A stretch of DNA of 12,463 bases from Candidatus Aenigmatarchaeota archaeon (GCA_016202875.1 JACQNX010000082.1:1-12463), one strand, 5' to 3'; numbered from the stretch's first letter, positions 5,454-12,459 are shown. Numbers and translations: made by a program. The notes: a model not told the origin generated them from the letters alone.

Positions 5454-6383
5454 ATGGAAAGCAAACACATATTTATCACGTCTTCCATAGCTTTTGTTTT
5501 TATCATAATAGCAGCTATTTTTGTGAACAATTTTGTCATAGCTTCTAACCTTATTTTTCTCGGAGCAGTCATTTTGATCTTTCCTTACAGCCTGAATAAA
5601 TTTTTTGAATTCAAGAGGACCAGGGCCTATGAGGAAGAATTTCCTAATTTTCTGCGCGACCTTGCAGAATCCCAGAGGGCTGGGCTCACCCTGATGCAGG
5701 CACTCCAGTCTGCATCCAAGACAGAATACGGCATGCTCACTTATGAGATAAAAAGAATGTACAACCAGCTGACATGGAATGTTCCTGTAGAAACGGTCCT
5801 GAAAAATTTCAGCGAACGTATAAAAAAAAGCAAAATGATCGTCAGGGCCATGATGATCATAGACCAAGCGACAAAATCCGGAGGCAATGTTGAACAGACC
5901 ATGGAATCGCTGGCAACGAACATAGAGTCACTGAGAGAGGTGCAGGAAGAAAAATCGCTTATGTTAAATCAGCAGGTTATTATGATGTATGCCATATTCT
6001 TCATATTTTTGGGCATATCAATAGCCCTGATAAAATTCCTTGTTCCGCTTTTCCAGACACAGACAGAGGCTGGCAGCCTTGGATTCCAGGGCTTCGGCGC
6101 AAACCCATGCGTACAGTGTATAGGAAACTCAGCGCCTGTGTGCCTAGGATGCCACACCTTCTTTGCTGTGTCCGAGGCCTTTAACTTTGGAAAAAATGAA
6201 GATGCCATTTCTTACTATAAAGCGCTTTTCTTTACAATGATCATGGTGCAGGGATTCTTTTCCGGGCTGATAGCAGGCCAAATAGGCTCTGATTCTATAA
6301 TAGGCGGAGTAAAGCACAGCATGATTATGCTCATAGCAGGGTTCTTTATATTCATGCTTTCTATAAGGATAGGTTTCATATGA
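5454..6383 (+). CDS. T2SSF/FlaJ-type membrane platform protein, C-terminal half, with four-Cys loop
   Basis: A 309-residue membrane protein with one T2SSF domain. Hydrophobic N-terminal segments (about 6-44) are followed by the cytoplasmic T2SSF domain (about 60-180, with EEFPNFLRDLAESQRAGLTL and IDQATKSGGNVEQTMESLA). Further membrane segments lie at about 182-206, 257-279 and 287-309. Between the last groups is a loop holding C219, C222, C230 and C233 (CVQC and CLGC), an unusual possible metal or disulfide site. It supplies the second repeat missing from the preceding gene, so the two products probably pair as the assembly platform. It is separated from the first half by 126 bases holding a hairpin; I see no convincing ribosome site, and its promoter is unclear. 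The stop overlaps the next start (ATGA at 6380). Confidence 0.9.
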   Translation: MESKHIFITSSIAFVFIIIAAIFVNNFVIASNLIFLGAVILIFPYSLNKFFEFKRTRAYEEEFPNFLRDLAESQRAGLTLMQALQSASKTEYGMLTYEIKRMYNQLTWNVPVETVLKNFSERIKKSKMIVRAMMIIDQATKSGGNVEQTMESLATNIESLREVQEEKSLMLNQQVIMMYAIFFIFLGISIALIKFLVPLFQTQTEAGSLGFQGFGANPCVQCIGNSAPVCLGCHTFFAVSEAFNFGKNEDAISYYKALFFTMIMVQGFFSGLIAGQIGSDSIIGGVKHSMIMLIAGFFIFMLSIRIGFI

Positions 6384-6883
6384 CCATGAAAGGTACTCTA
6401 GACATAGAGTTCATTATTTCTGTTTTAGTGTTCATGACAACTATCACAATTGTTTCTATTTCAATAATTAACAACTTTCCTAAATTGCACCAAGAAATCT
6501 TTAGTCAGGACCTGAAAGCAAAATCTTTCCAGATATCTGAACTGCTCATGTTTGACAGAGGGGAACCGACAAACTGGGATACTCTTCCTGTTACATCCGT
6601 AAAGAGGCTGGGTCTTTCCAACGGCACAAAGTATGACATCAGTCCGGAAAAGGTGAGTGCACTGCAAGGTTACTGCACTGCCGGTAATTATGCGGGGGTG
6701 AAGGATCTTTTGGGGCTTGATTTCAGGAATGATGTCTCTATAGAAGTCAGGGATATTGACCTTGGCACTGTCGTGCTCGACTGCAGGCCGGCAGCAGTCT
6801 CGGAAATAAGGGCGCAGGCTACTATAACGCGGTTTGTGCTCATGGCAAATGAAAGTATGAAGATGACGGTGGCGGTTTTGTGA
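6380..6883 (+). CDS. Pilin-like protein (pilin 4), KGT leader
   Basis: A 167-residue protein starting MTMKGTLDIEFIISVLVFMT. A short leader ending Lys-Gly (4-5) is followed by a hydrophobic helix, as in a class III prepilin, but the +1 residue is Thr instead of Gln. If cleaved after G5, Glu10 falls at position +5, the conserved Glu of type IV pilins. The head carries C99 and C135, which could form a disulfide. Start overlaps the previous stop, and AAGGATAGG upstream is a likely ribosome site; a second ATG at 6386 (MKGT) is an equally good start. It overlaps the following gene by four bases. A minor pilin role is inferred from N-terminus and context; I do not recognise the head domain. Confidence 0.75.
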   Translation: MTMKGTLDIEFIISVLVFMTTITIVSISIINNFPKLHQEIFSQDLKAKSFQISELLMFDRGEPTNWDTLPVTSVKRLGLSNGTKYDISPEKVSALQGYCTAGNYAGVKDLLGLDFRNDVSIEVRDIDLGTVVLDCRPAAVSEIRAQATITRFVLMANESMKMTVAVL

Positions 6884-7926
6884 AAGGGTTTGCTAGAATA
6901 CTTGAAACTTTTATTGCTGCTATAATAATAATTACTTCTGTTGCTTTCTTTTTTCCCATAACAATCAGGCAGAGCGGATGGGACGCCGCTATTGCAGAGT
7001 TCAGGGCTGAAGATGCCATCAGCATTGGCTATAAAAACACATCCATACAGACTTTTGTAAAAAGCAATGACAATACATCCCTGACAAATTTCTTTGAGAA
7101 GATGTTCGGCAAATCTATTGATTTCTCTGTTGAAATTGTCGGCATCCCGAATGCTATAATTTTTGTTGGCTGTGTGTGTGACGACAGCCAGGCAAACGAT
7201 ATCAAGGCCAGACTGCACCCCCTTAATTTCACCTACAGGGGCAGGCTTATTGAAATAAGGGTGGAAAGAGTCTCTGTAGCAAATATTCCTGACCAAACGA
7301 ATATTCTTCTCTTTATGGATTTCGGCATGCTCAATGATGAGTACACAAACAGGCAGGCAAATATTGAAAAATTTATAGAAAATGGCGGCACGGTGTTTCT
7401 CCTGGATGACATAACAGCAGCTAATACATCTACGAGTGTCATTAGAAATCTGTTTAACCTGAGCTGGAACACGCAGGACAACAACCCCCCTGACAATGGA
7501 AGATTCAAGGACTTGAACAACCCTGACAGGATTACATACAACATTGCGAAATATTATGAAAATATCACAGGCAGCAGTGCGGAGAACGAGAATTTCCAGA
7601 AATTCAATACAGCAGGTAATACAATAAACCAGATAGTTGTTGATAATAGAACAATCATCGAGACGACAAATCAGAAATTCTCCTTTGTAAAGGGCAACAG
7701 GTTTGTGATTAATGGAAATGGAAGGGCTGTCTGGGTTGCTGAAAATGACAGGTCACCAGAAATCAATAACCTCACAAAAGCCAGTGTGATGTGGGCATCT
7801 GGGGAGCGATACAAGATGGACGGCGCTGTGGAAAAAACACCGCCTCAGGTTAGCCAGAGAGCCGGCATAATCATACACGATGGCGACACCTATGAATTCA
7901 GAATTACCACGTGGAATGTATTCTAG
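6880..7926 (+). CDS. Large pilin-like protein (pilin 5) with C-terminal alpha/beta domain
   Basis: A 348-residue protein starting with GTG inside the previous stop (GTGA). The N-terminus MKGFARILETFIAAIIIITS has Lys-Gly then a hydrophobic helix to about residue 28, a pilin-like anchor without the Gln. Residues about 30-135 are beta-rich and contain a CVC motif (C98, C100). Residues about 141-190 read NILLFMDFG ... ENGGTVFLLDDI (167-178), a strand-helix-strand pattern like a Rossmann-type or GATase1-like fold, though no catalytic triad is evident. The remainder is beta-rich. Its size and position at the end of the locus suggest a tip, adhesin or minor pseudopilin. A small hairpin after the stop may end the transcript. 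The reading frame is secure; function is inferred. Confidence 0.72.
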   Translation: MKGFARILETFIAAIIIITSVAFFFPITIRQSGWDAAIAEFRAEDAISIGYKNTSIQTFVKSNDNTSLTNFFEKMFGKSIDFSVEIVGIPNAIIFVGCVCDDSQANDIKARLHPLNFTYRGRLIEIRVERVSVANIPDQTNILLFMDFGMLNDEYTNRQANIEKFIENGGTVFLLDDITAANTSTSVIRNLFNLSWNTQDNNPPDNGRFKDLNNPDRITYNIAKYYENITGSSAENENFQKFNTAGNTINQIVVDNRTIIETTNQKFSFVKGNRFVINGNGRAVWVAENDRSPEINNLTKASVMWASGERYKMDGAVEKTPPQVSQRAGIIIHDGDTYEFRITTWNVF

Positions 7927-7932
7927 ATTCCA

Positions 7933-7950
7933 CACAGTAAACTTTCTGTG
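7933..7950 (+). terminator. Weak hairpin after the pilus locus
   Basis: CACAG (7933-7937) and CTGTG (7946-7950) form a 5-bp stem with an 8-base AT-rich loop, just after the last pilin gene. It could mark the 3' end of the pilus transcript. There is no strong T-run, so support is slight. Confidence 0.2.
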
Positions 7951-7954
7951 CGAA

Positions 7955-7963
7955 GATTTAAGC
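7955..7963 (+). promoter_or_regulatory. TATA-like box for the NMD3 gene
   Basis: GATTTAAGC is centred about 25 bases before the ATG at 7984. This spacing predicts a leaderless transcript from the second of two in-frame ATGs (7975 and 7984) and helps choose that start. Confidence 0.4.
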
Positions 7964-7983
7964 TTTGTCCTTAAATGCTATTC

Positions 7984-8613
7984 ATGTTCTGCATAAAGTG
8001 CGGAAAAGATGCATTTGTAGGGAACTTTTGTGAGCAGTGCTATTTAGAAAAAAAAGACCTGTTTATTCTCAAGAAGGTTAAGATGCGGTACTGTGATAAT
8101 TGTGGTAAGTACTATACACAAAAAGAGAAGGTCAGTCCAGAGGAAATGGAACACTTCATTTCTGGACAGATTGAAGAAAAAGGCAATATAAAGAACATAG
8201 AAATAAAAGTTTCTAAAAGAGTAGACAAAATACATGCCGTCATCGTTGCCAAAGGATCTATAAAGCCCAGCAAAATTTCGATAACAGACAGAAAAGAATT
8301 TTCAATATACCCTAAAAAAATAAAATGCAACAGCTGCGCAAAGATACTGGGAAACTATCATGAGGCTGTTATACAAATCAGAGGGCTGAAGAAAGAGAAC
8401 ATAATCAGGGAAATCGGAAAGCTTATAAAAAATGACGAGCTTGCAGGCATCCTGAAGCTCAAAGAAGGCTATGACGTGAAAATAGTTGACAAACCTGTTG
8501 CAGCCCGTGCTGTGCAGATACTGAGAGAGAAGTTTACTGTAAAGCGGTCTTTTAAACTTGTGGGAGAAAAGAAAGGGAGAAAGATATACAGGAATTTCTA
8601 TGCAGTCAGATAA
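7984..8613 (+). CDS. nmd3: NMD3 family ribosome biogenesis protein
   Basis: A 209-residue cytoplasmic protein with four CxxC pairs: C3/C6 and C16/C19 (FCIKCGK ... FCEQCYLEK), C37/C40 (YCDNCGKYY) and C115/C118 (KCNSCAKILG), enough for two zinc sites. This N-terminal zinc region followed by an alpha/beta part ending near VGEKKGRKIYRNFYAVR is characteristic of NMD3. In eukaryotes NMD3 binds the large ribosomal subunit and adapts it for nuclear export; the archaeal short form is taken to act in late large-subunit maturation. The start at 7984 is preferred over the in-frame ATG at 7975 because it puts the first Cys near the N-terminus, as is usual, and fits the TATA spacing. The neighbouring aIF1A and KH genes support a ribosome-linked role. 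Confidence 0.88.
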   Translation: MFCIKCGKDAFVGNFCEQCYLEKKDLFILKKVKMRYCDNCGKYYTQKEKVSPEEMEHFISGQIEEKGNIKNIEIKVSKRVDKIHAVIVAKGSIKPSKISITDRKEFSIYPKKIKCNSCAKILGNYHEAVIQIRGLKKENIIREIGKLIKNDELAGILKLKEGYDVKIVDKPVAARAVQILREKFTVKRSFKLVGEKKGRKIYRNFYAVR

Positions 8614-8631
8614 AAATTGATAAAAAATTAA

Positions 8632-8949
8632 ATGGACTTGATTTCAATGGAAAACGAGCAGCAAGAAGAGTTTGCGCGCATAAGAAAGCCGCGACGTGGT
8701 GAGGTGCTTGGAATAATAGAGGCTCTCATGGGCACAAATAAACTGAAAGTGCGGTGCCAGGATGATAAAATAAGACTGTGCAGAATCCCCGGAAGACTCA
8801 GGAAGCGTGTATGGATGCACGAAGGCGAAGCTGTTCTTATCAAGCCGTGGGATATACAGGGCGACAAAAGTGCCGATGTTTTGGTACGATACACATCAAC
8901 GCAGGCTGCTTGGTTAAGAAGAAAGGGCATTCTCAAGCTAGAATTATGA
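8632..8949 (+). CDS. eif1A: Translation initiation factor aIF1A
   Basis: A 105-residue OB-fold protein of the IF1/eIF1A family, close to the usual archaeal length. Signature stretches are PRRGEVLGIIEALMGTNKL (20-38), CRIPGRLRKRVWM (50-62) and WDIQGDKSADVLVRY, ending TSTQAAWLRRKG. The factor binds the A site of the small ribosomal subunit during initiation and helps mRNA and initiator tRNA recruitment. The N-terminal tail is acidic/polar. A second ATG at 8647 (MENEQQEE) is a possible alternative start; the AT-rich run TAAAAATTGATAAAAAATTAA just upstream could hold the TATA box but does not settle the choice. It lies 18 bases after nmd3. Confidence 0.93.
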   Translation: MDLISMENEQQEEFARIRKPRRGEVLGIIEALMGTNKLKVRCQDDKIRLCRIPGRLRKRVWMHEGEAVLIKPWDIQGDKSADVLVRYTSTQAAWLRRKGILKLEL

Positions 8950-8953
8950 TAAG

Positions 8954-8961
8954 TTCTTAAA
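8954..8961 (+). promoter_or_regulatory. TATA-like box for the KH protein gene
   Basis: TTCTTAAA is centred about 25 bases before the ATG at 8982, again matching a leaderless start; no Shine-Dalgarno motif is present before that ATG. It is a short AT motif, so support is modest. Confidence 0.3.
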
Positions 8962-8981
8962 CCTGCAGAAAAAATCTGATT

Positions 8982-9488
8982 ATGCTAAAGAAAATACTTG
9001 TGCCAAAAGACAGAATTCCTATAATCATAGGCAGGCAAGGCAGTGTGAAAAGGTATATTGAAAAAAGAACGCACACGAAAATAACTGTTGAAGACGATAT
9101 CCAAATAGAAGGGGAAGCTGTGGATGTTCTCACTGCTGAAAATATAATAACTGCTATAGGCCGCGGATTTTCACCCGACAGTGCAATGGGATTATTGGAA
9201 GAAGAAAATACGCTGGTTATAATGGAACTGCCAAGAGATGAAAAATCCCTCAAAAGAATCAGATCTAGACTCATTGGCACAAATGGCAAAACCAGGAGAA
9301 ATATAGAAGAGTATACGAAAACGCATATATCTGTTTATGGCAAAACTGCTGCGATAATTGGGCCGTACGAATGCGTTGAATTTGCAAAAGAAGCGCTGGA
9401 AAAGCTAATAAAAGGCTTTACGCATAAAACAGTGTATAAATTTCTGGAAGGGCAAAAAAGACGTATGACACTACAGACGATAGAATGA
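8982..9488 (+). CDS. Two-KH-domain RNA-binding protein, archaeal Dim2/Pno1 (Krr1-like)
   Basis: A 168-residue cytoplasmic protein with two KH domains. The first has the GxxG loop GRQG (17-20) in IPIIIGRQGSVKRYIE; the second has GTNG (99-102) in RLIGTNGKTRRNIEEYT. Between them is AIGRGFSPDSA, and after the second come ISVYGKTAAIIGPYE and TVYKFLEGQ. These are hallmarks of archaeal Dim2/Pno1, an assembly factor that binds near the 3' end of small-subunit rRNA during 16S maturation. The length is usual for the family. The gene lies between aIF1A and top6B; in many archaea as I recall them a RIO1 kinase gene sits beside aIF1A and the KH gene, and it is absent here. Confidence 0.9.
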   Translation: MLKKILVPKDRIPIIIGRQGSVKRYIEKRTHTKITVEDDIQIEGEAVDVLTAENIITAIGRGFSPDSAMGLLEEENTLVIMELPRDEKSLKRIRSRLIGTNGKTRRNIEEYTKTHISVYGKTAAIIGPYECVEFAKEALEKLIKGFTHKTVYKFLEGQKRRMTLQTIE

Positions 9489-9552
9489 AAGACGCAGATT
9501 ATGGAAAAGTATCATAATTATAGTGAAGCAAATAAATAAACAAGATAACAAA

Positions 9553-9558
9553 AGGTGA
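9553..9558 (+). promoter_or_regulatory. Shine-Dalgarno site of top6B
   Basis: AGGTGA lies four bases before the ATG at 9563 and matches the anti-Shine-Dalgarno end of archaeal 16S rRNA. It confirms the top6B start. A TATA-like ATTATAGT near 9513-9520 would give a leader of about twenty bases containing this site. Confidence 0.65.
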
Positions 9559-9562
9559 CGAC

Positions 9563-11242
9563 ATGAAAAAAACTGCAGAAGAATTTGCAAAAGAACAGAA
9601 GGCTATATCCATCAGCGAGTTTTTTGAGAAGAACAAGCACCTTCTTGGCTTTGACAATCCTACAAAGTCGCTGCTTATGGCTGTGAAAGAGGCTGTGGAC
9701 AATTCATTGGATGCATGCCAGGAGGCTGGCATACTTCCTGATATAGTTGTCAAAATAAAAAACGTGAAAGAGGATATTTACGAAGTAATGGTTGAAGACA
9801 ATGGACCTGGTATCGTAAAGGAACAGCTGGCAAGGGTATTCGGCAAACTTCTCTATGGAAGCAAGTTCCATAGACTTTTTCAAAGTCGCGGGCAGCAGGG
9901 CATTGGGATAAGCAGTGTAACGCTTTACTCGCAGCTCACAACAGGCGAACCTACAAAAGTGTGGTCAAAAATTGAGAGCCAGAAAAAGACACACTATATT
10001 GAATTGCATCTTAACACTGTGACAAATGAGCCAGACATCATGAAGCAGGAAGATCTTGAGAAAGGTGTCTTAGGCGAACATGGCGTAAAAGTTGTTATGA
10101 CCTTGCATGGAAGATACAGGAAAACTGTTGAAGATTATCTCAAACAAACTTCTATATCCAACCCTTTTGCGAAAATTTTGTATACAGCGCCTGACGGAAC
10201 GAAAATAACATATCCGCGTTCTGTCAACGAGCTTCCAAAACCGCCGAAAATAATGAAGCCACACCCATATGGCGTTGAGTTTGGCACGCTTCAACGAATG
10301 CTACAGAAAACTGCATCACGCACAATTCTATCATTCTTTACCAACGAGTTCTCTTCTGTCGGTACACAAAGTGCGAAAGAAATTTGCAAAATAGCTAAAG
10401 TTCAGGCAGACGCGAAACCATCTGATTTAGATAGGGCGAGCATCGAGAAAATCATAAAGGCTATGCAGGCTGTAAAAATACAAAGACCGCCGCTGGACTG
10501 CCTGTCACCTATCGGTGCATCGGAAATGGAAAGAAGCCTTAAAAAAGAATACCCTAATGCTGAATTTGTGACTGCGATAACACGAGAGCCTAGTGTGTAC
10601 AGGGGATTTCCGTTCCTTATTGAAGTCGGCATTGTTTATGGCCTTCAAGGCGAGACAAGCCAAAAGGGCGGGAAGAAAAATAAAGAAGAGGATGAAGATG
10701 AAAGAAACGGGGAGGCAATAGAGCTCGTAAGATTTGCAAACCGCGTGCCGCTGCTCTACCAGCAGAGCGCATGCGCGCTGACAGAAGCTGTGAAGCAGGT
10801 TGACTGGAGAAGGTACAACATGGACCAGAAATCTGGCAGCCTACCATCAGGACCCATGAAGCTTATTGTGCATATCTGCTCTGTATGGGTGCCTTTTGTC
10901 TCGGAAAGCAAAGAGGCGGTGGCAAACTATCCTGAAATAATAAAGGAGACGAAGCTGGCTATACAGGATGCCGGAAGGAAATTATCTTCATTTCTCTCTG
11001 GCAAGCACCGCGCAGGGGAGCAGAAGAGGAGGATGCAGATATTTGACAGGTATGCGCCGGAAATTGCCGGCGCTTTGTCAACGTTAACCAAAAGCGATAA
11101 GAAAGTTATTGAAAAGAAGCTGAAGGAATTAATAGCAAGCAGAATTCATATCAAGGAGGAGCCTGAAAACGTAGAGGCTGTGGAAGCGGCAGGCAAAGAA
11201 AATAAGAACATCAAAAACAAAACAGAAGAAGAGGAAGACTAG
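9563..11242 (+). CDS. top6B: DNA topoisomerase VI subunit B
   Basis: A 559-residue GHKL-type ATPase subunit of topoisomerase VI, which with subunit A forms an A2B2 type IIB enzyme that passes one duplex through another and relaxes supercoils. The N-terminus AISISEFFEKNKHLLGF (14-30) is diagnostic. GHKL motifs are E43-AVD-N47, DNGPG (79-83) and RGQQGIGIS (109-117); K433 in SGPMKLIVHI is the likely transducer switch lysine. A helix-two-turn-helix region lies between the ATPase and transducer domains. A charged low-complexity insert (about 371-388, rich in Lys/Glu/Asp) sits near the ATPase-transducer junction, and the C-terminus is a Lys/Glu tail. Start is set by an AGGTGA site four bases upstream. 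top6A follows at once. Confidence 0.97.
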   Translation: MKKTAEEFAKEQKAISISEFFEKNKHLLGFDNPTKSLLMAVKEAVDNSLDACQEAGILPDIVVKIKNVKEDIYEVMVEDNGPGIVKEQLARVFGKLLYGSKFHRLFQSRGQQGIGISSVTLYSQLTTGEPTKVWSKIESQKKTHYIELHLNTVTNEPDIMKQEDLEKGVLGEHGVKVVMTLHGRYRKTVEDYLKQTSISNPFAKILYTAPDGTKITYPRSVNELPKPPKIMKPHPYGVEFGTLQRMLQKTASRTILSFFTNEFSSVGTQSAKEICKIAKVQADAKPSDLDRASIEKIIKAMQAVKIQRPPLDCLSPIGASEMERSLKKEYPNAEFVTAITREPSVYRGFPFLIEVGIVYGLQGETSQKGGKKNKEEDEDERNGEAIELVRFANRVPLLYQQSACALTEAVKQVDWRRYNMDQKSGSLPSGPMKLIVHICSVWVPFVSESKEAVANYPEIIKETKLAIQDAGRKLSSFLSGKHRAGEQKRRMQIFDRYAPEIAGALSTLTKSDKKVIEKKLKELIASRIHIKEEPENVEAVEAAGKENKNIKNKTEEEED

Positions 11243-11247
11243 TTTAA

Positions 11248-11256
11248 AGAGATGAT
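11248..11256 (+). promoter_or_regulatory. Shine-Dalgarno-like site favouring the second ATG of top6A
   Basis: AGAGATGAT matches the archaeal consensus GGAGGTGAT at seven of nine positions and ends four bases before the ATG at 11261. It overlaps the earlier in-frame ATG at 11252, which has no comparable site upstream. Confidence 0.4.
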
Positions 11257-11260
11257 AATC

Positions 11261-12352
11261 ATGACCGAAACAAGACAAAAGAACGTGAGCAAAGAGCTAG
11301 AAAAACTTGGACTAAAAGTAGCGGCAGAAATAGACAAGAAAGAGAACCCTAACATAGAGATACCTATCAGGGCTCTTTCCAATGTAATATTCGATAAAAA
11401 GCTGGGGCAGCTGACTTTGGGCGATAAAACAGCAAAGAGATACTTTTTCAATGTCGCGCACTCCAAGAAATTCATGCAGAGCCTGCTCGTGGCGGCGTTC
11501 GCAAAGAGCCTCAGGGACGAGAACATACATGCCAGCATAAGGGACATGTATTACAACCTGAAGCGGACGATAGGCGACAGCAACGAGAACACTTTCGACG
11601 CGCAGGTTGATTCGGATCCGATCATTGTCGATATAGAAGTAGCGTTAGATGTTCTGAGAGAGCAGCTGCATCTCACCACAGACAGAAAGGGCATTGTTGC
11701 CGGCAATGTCATTATCCAAGACAGGGGCGATAGCATTGACTGGTCGAAGCTGGGAAGCGGAGGCTGGTCAATCCCGTCGACTGTGGAAGAGATAGATTTC
11801 AAAAAGGTGGACGCGAAATTTGTCCTTGTTTGTGAGAAAAATGCCGGCTTCGAACGGCTGCACGAGGACAAGTTCTGGCAGAAGCACAAGTGCATTTTGA
11901 TCGGAACAGGAGGGCAACCGTCACGCGGGACTAGGCTGCTGATACAGAGACTGAACTCAGAATTTAATCTTCCAGTATATGTATTCTGCGACGCAGATAG
12001 TTATGGTTTTTATATTTATTCAGTAATAAAATCCGGCTCTATTTCTCTTGCACATGTATCTGATAGAATAGCAACACCAGAAGCAAAATTCATTGGACTT
12101 ACAATATCCGACATTTTTAAATACGATCTTAAAAAAGCGACAATCAAAGCCAGAGAAGTCGACATAAAGAGGGCCAAGGAACTCCTAAATTACGAATGGT
12201 TTGCAAAGAATCCAAAATGGCAGAAAGAGATAAATCTCATGATTGAGAAAGGGATTAAAGCCGAGATAGAAGCACTTTCTCATCAAGGGTTGAGATTCAT
12301 GGGCGAAACGTACTTGCCAGACAAACTAAAGAACAAAGATTTTCTCGATTGA
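11261..12352 (+). CDS. top6A: DNA topoisomerase VI subunit A (Spo11-like)
   Basis: A 363-residue catalytic subunit of topoisomerase VI, homologous to meiotic Spo11; it cuts both DNA strands through a tyrosine. The winged-helix 5Y-CAP part contains IRDMYYNLKRTIGDS with Y97-Y98; by family comparison the second Tyr is the nucleophile. The Toprim domain carries E192 (VCEKNAGFERL) and D244/D246 (CDADSYGFYIYSVIKSGS) for Mg2+. The DxD segment reads DADSYGF, where most homologues I know have D-x-DPYG-W; acidic residues are retained. Length is usual. The gene lies 18 bases after top6B (9 if the in-frame ATG at 11252 is used) and is surely cotranscribed with it. The start at 11261 is chosen for its Shine-Dalgarno-like site. 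Codon choice turns more AT-rich after about 11950. Confidence 0.96.
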   Translation: MTETRQKNVSKELEKLGLKVAAEIDKKENPNIEIPIRALSNVIFDKKLGQLTLGDKTAKRYFFNVAHSKKFMQSLLVAAFAKSLRDENIHASIRDMYYNLKRTIGDSNENTFDAQVDSDPIIVDIEVALDVLREQLHLTTDRKGIVAGNVIIQDRGDSIDWSKLGSGGWSIPSTVEEIDFKKVDAKFVLVCEKNAGFERLHEDKFWQKHKCILIGTGGQPSRGTRLLIQRLNSEFNLPVYVFCDADSYGFYIYSVIKSGSISLAHVSDRIATPEAKFIGLTISDIFKYDLKKATIKAREVDIKRAKELLNYEWFAKNPKWQKEINLMIEKGIKAEIEALSHQGLRFMGETYLPDKLKNKDFLD

Positions 12353-12374
12353 ACACGTCATCGATGAGTTCTTT

Positions 12375-12389
12375 GTCTTTTTCAAAGAC
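12375..12389 (+). terminator. Small hairpin after top6A
   Basis: GTCTTT-TTC-AAAGAC is a perfect 6-bp stem with a three-base loop, 23 bases after the top6A stop and followed by T-rich sequence (GATTTCC, CTAATATTTG). It may help end the topoisomerase transcript. The stem is AT-rich and weak. Confidence 0.3.
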
Positions 12390-12404
12390 TGTTAGATTTC
12401 CTAT

Positions 12405-12459
12405 TCTAATATTTGTAAGAAGTTACAACTCAGGAGAAACACTTCTCAGTTGAAAGGAG
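12405..12459 (+). promoter_or_regulatory. Possible promoter and ribosome site of a gene beyond the window
   Basis: A TATA-like CTAATATTT (12406-12413 region) is followed by a Shine-Dalgarno-like AAAGGAG (12453-12459) four bases from the window edge. Together they suggest that a + strand gene begins just past base 12463. No coding part is visible. Confidence 0.35.

Noticed and set aside
5364..5867. 167-codon open frame on the minus strand opposite the second platform gene
   Set aside because: The + strand encodes a convincing T2SSF domain; the antisense product shows no family features.
6688..7296. 202-codon open frame on the minus strand
   Set aside because: It lies opposite pilins 4 and 5, which are coupled to their neighbours by stop/start overlaps; no recognisable motif in the antisense product.
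7975..7983. Upstream ATG for nmd3 adding MLF
   Set aside because: TATA spacing and the usual near-terminal first Cys favour the ATG at 7984; the longer form cannot be excluded.
12230..12420. Minus-strand frame containing NIRIGNLTVFEKDKELIDD at the window end
   Set aside because: Looks protein-like, but has no start codon after its upstream stop, is only about 42 codons long and overlaps the 3' end of top6A.
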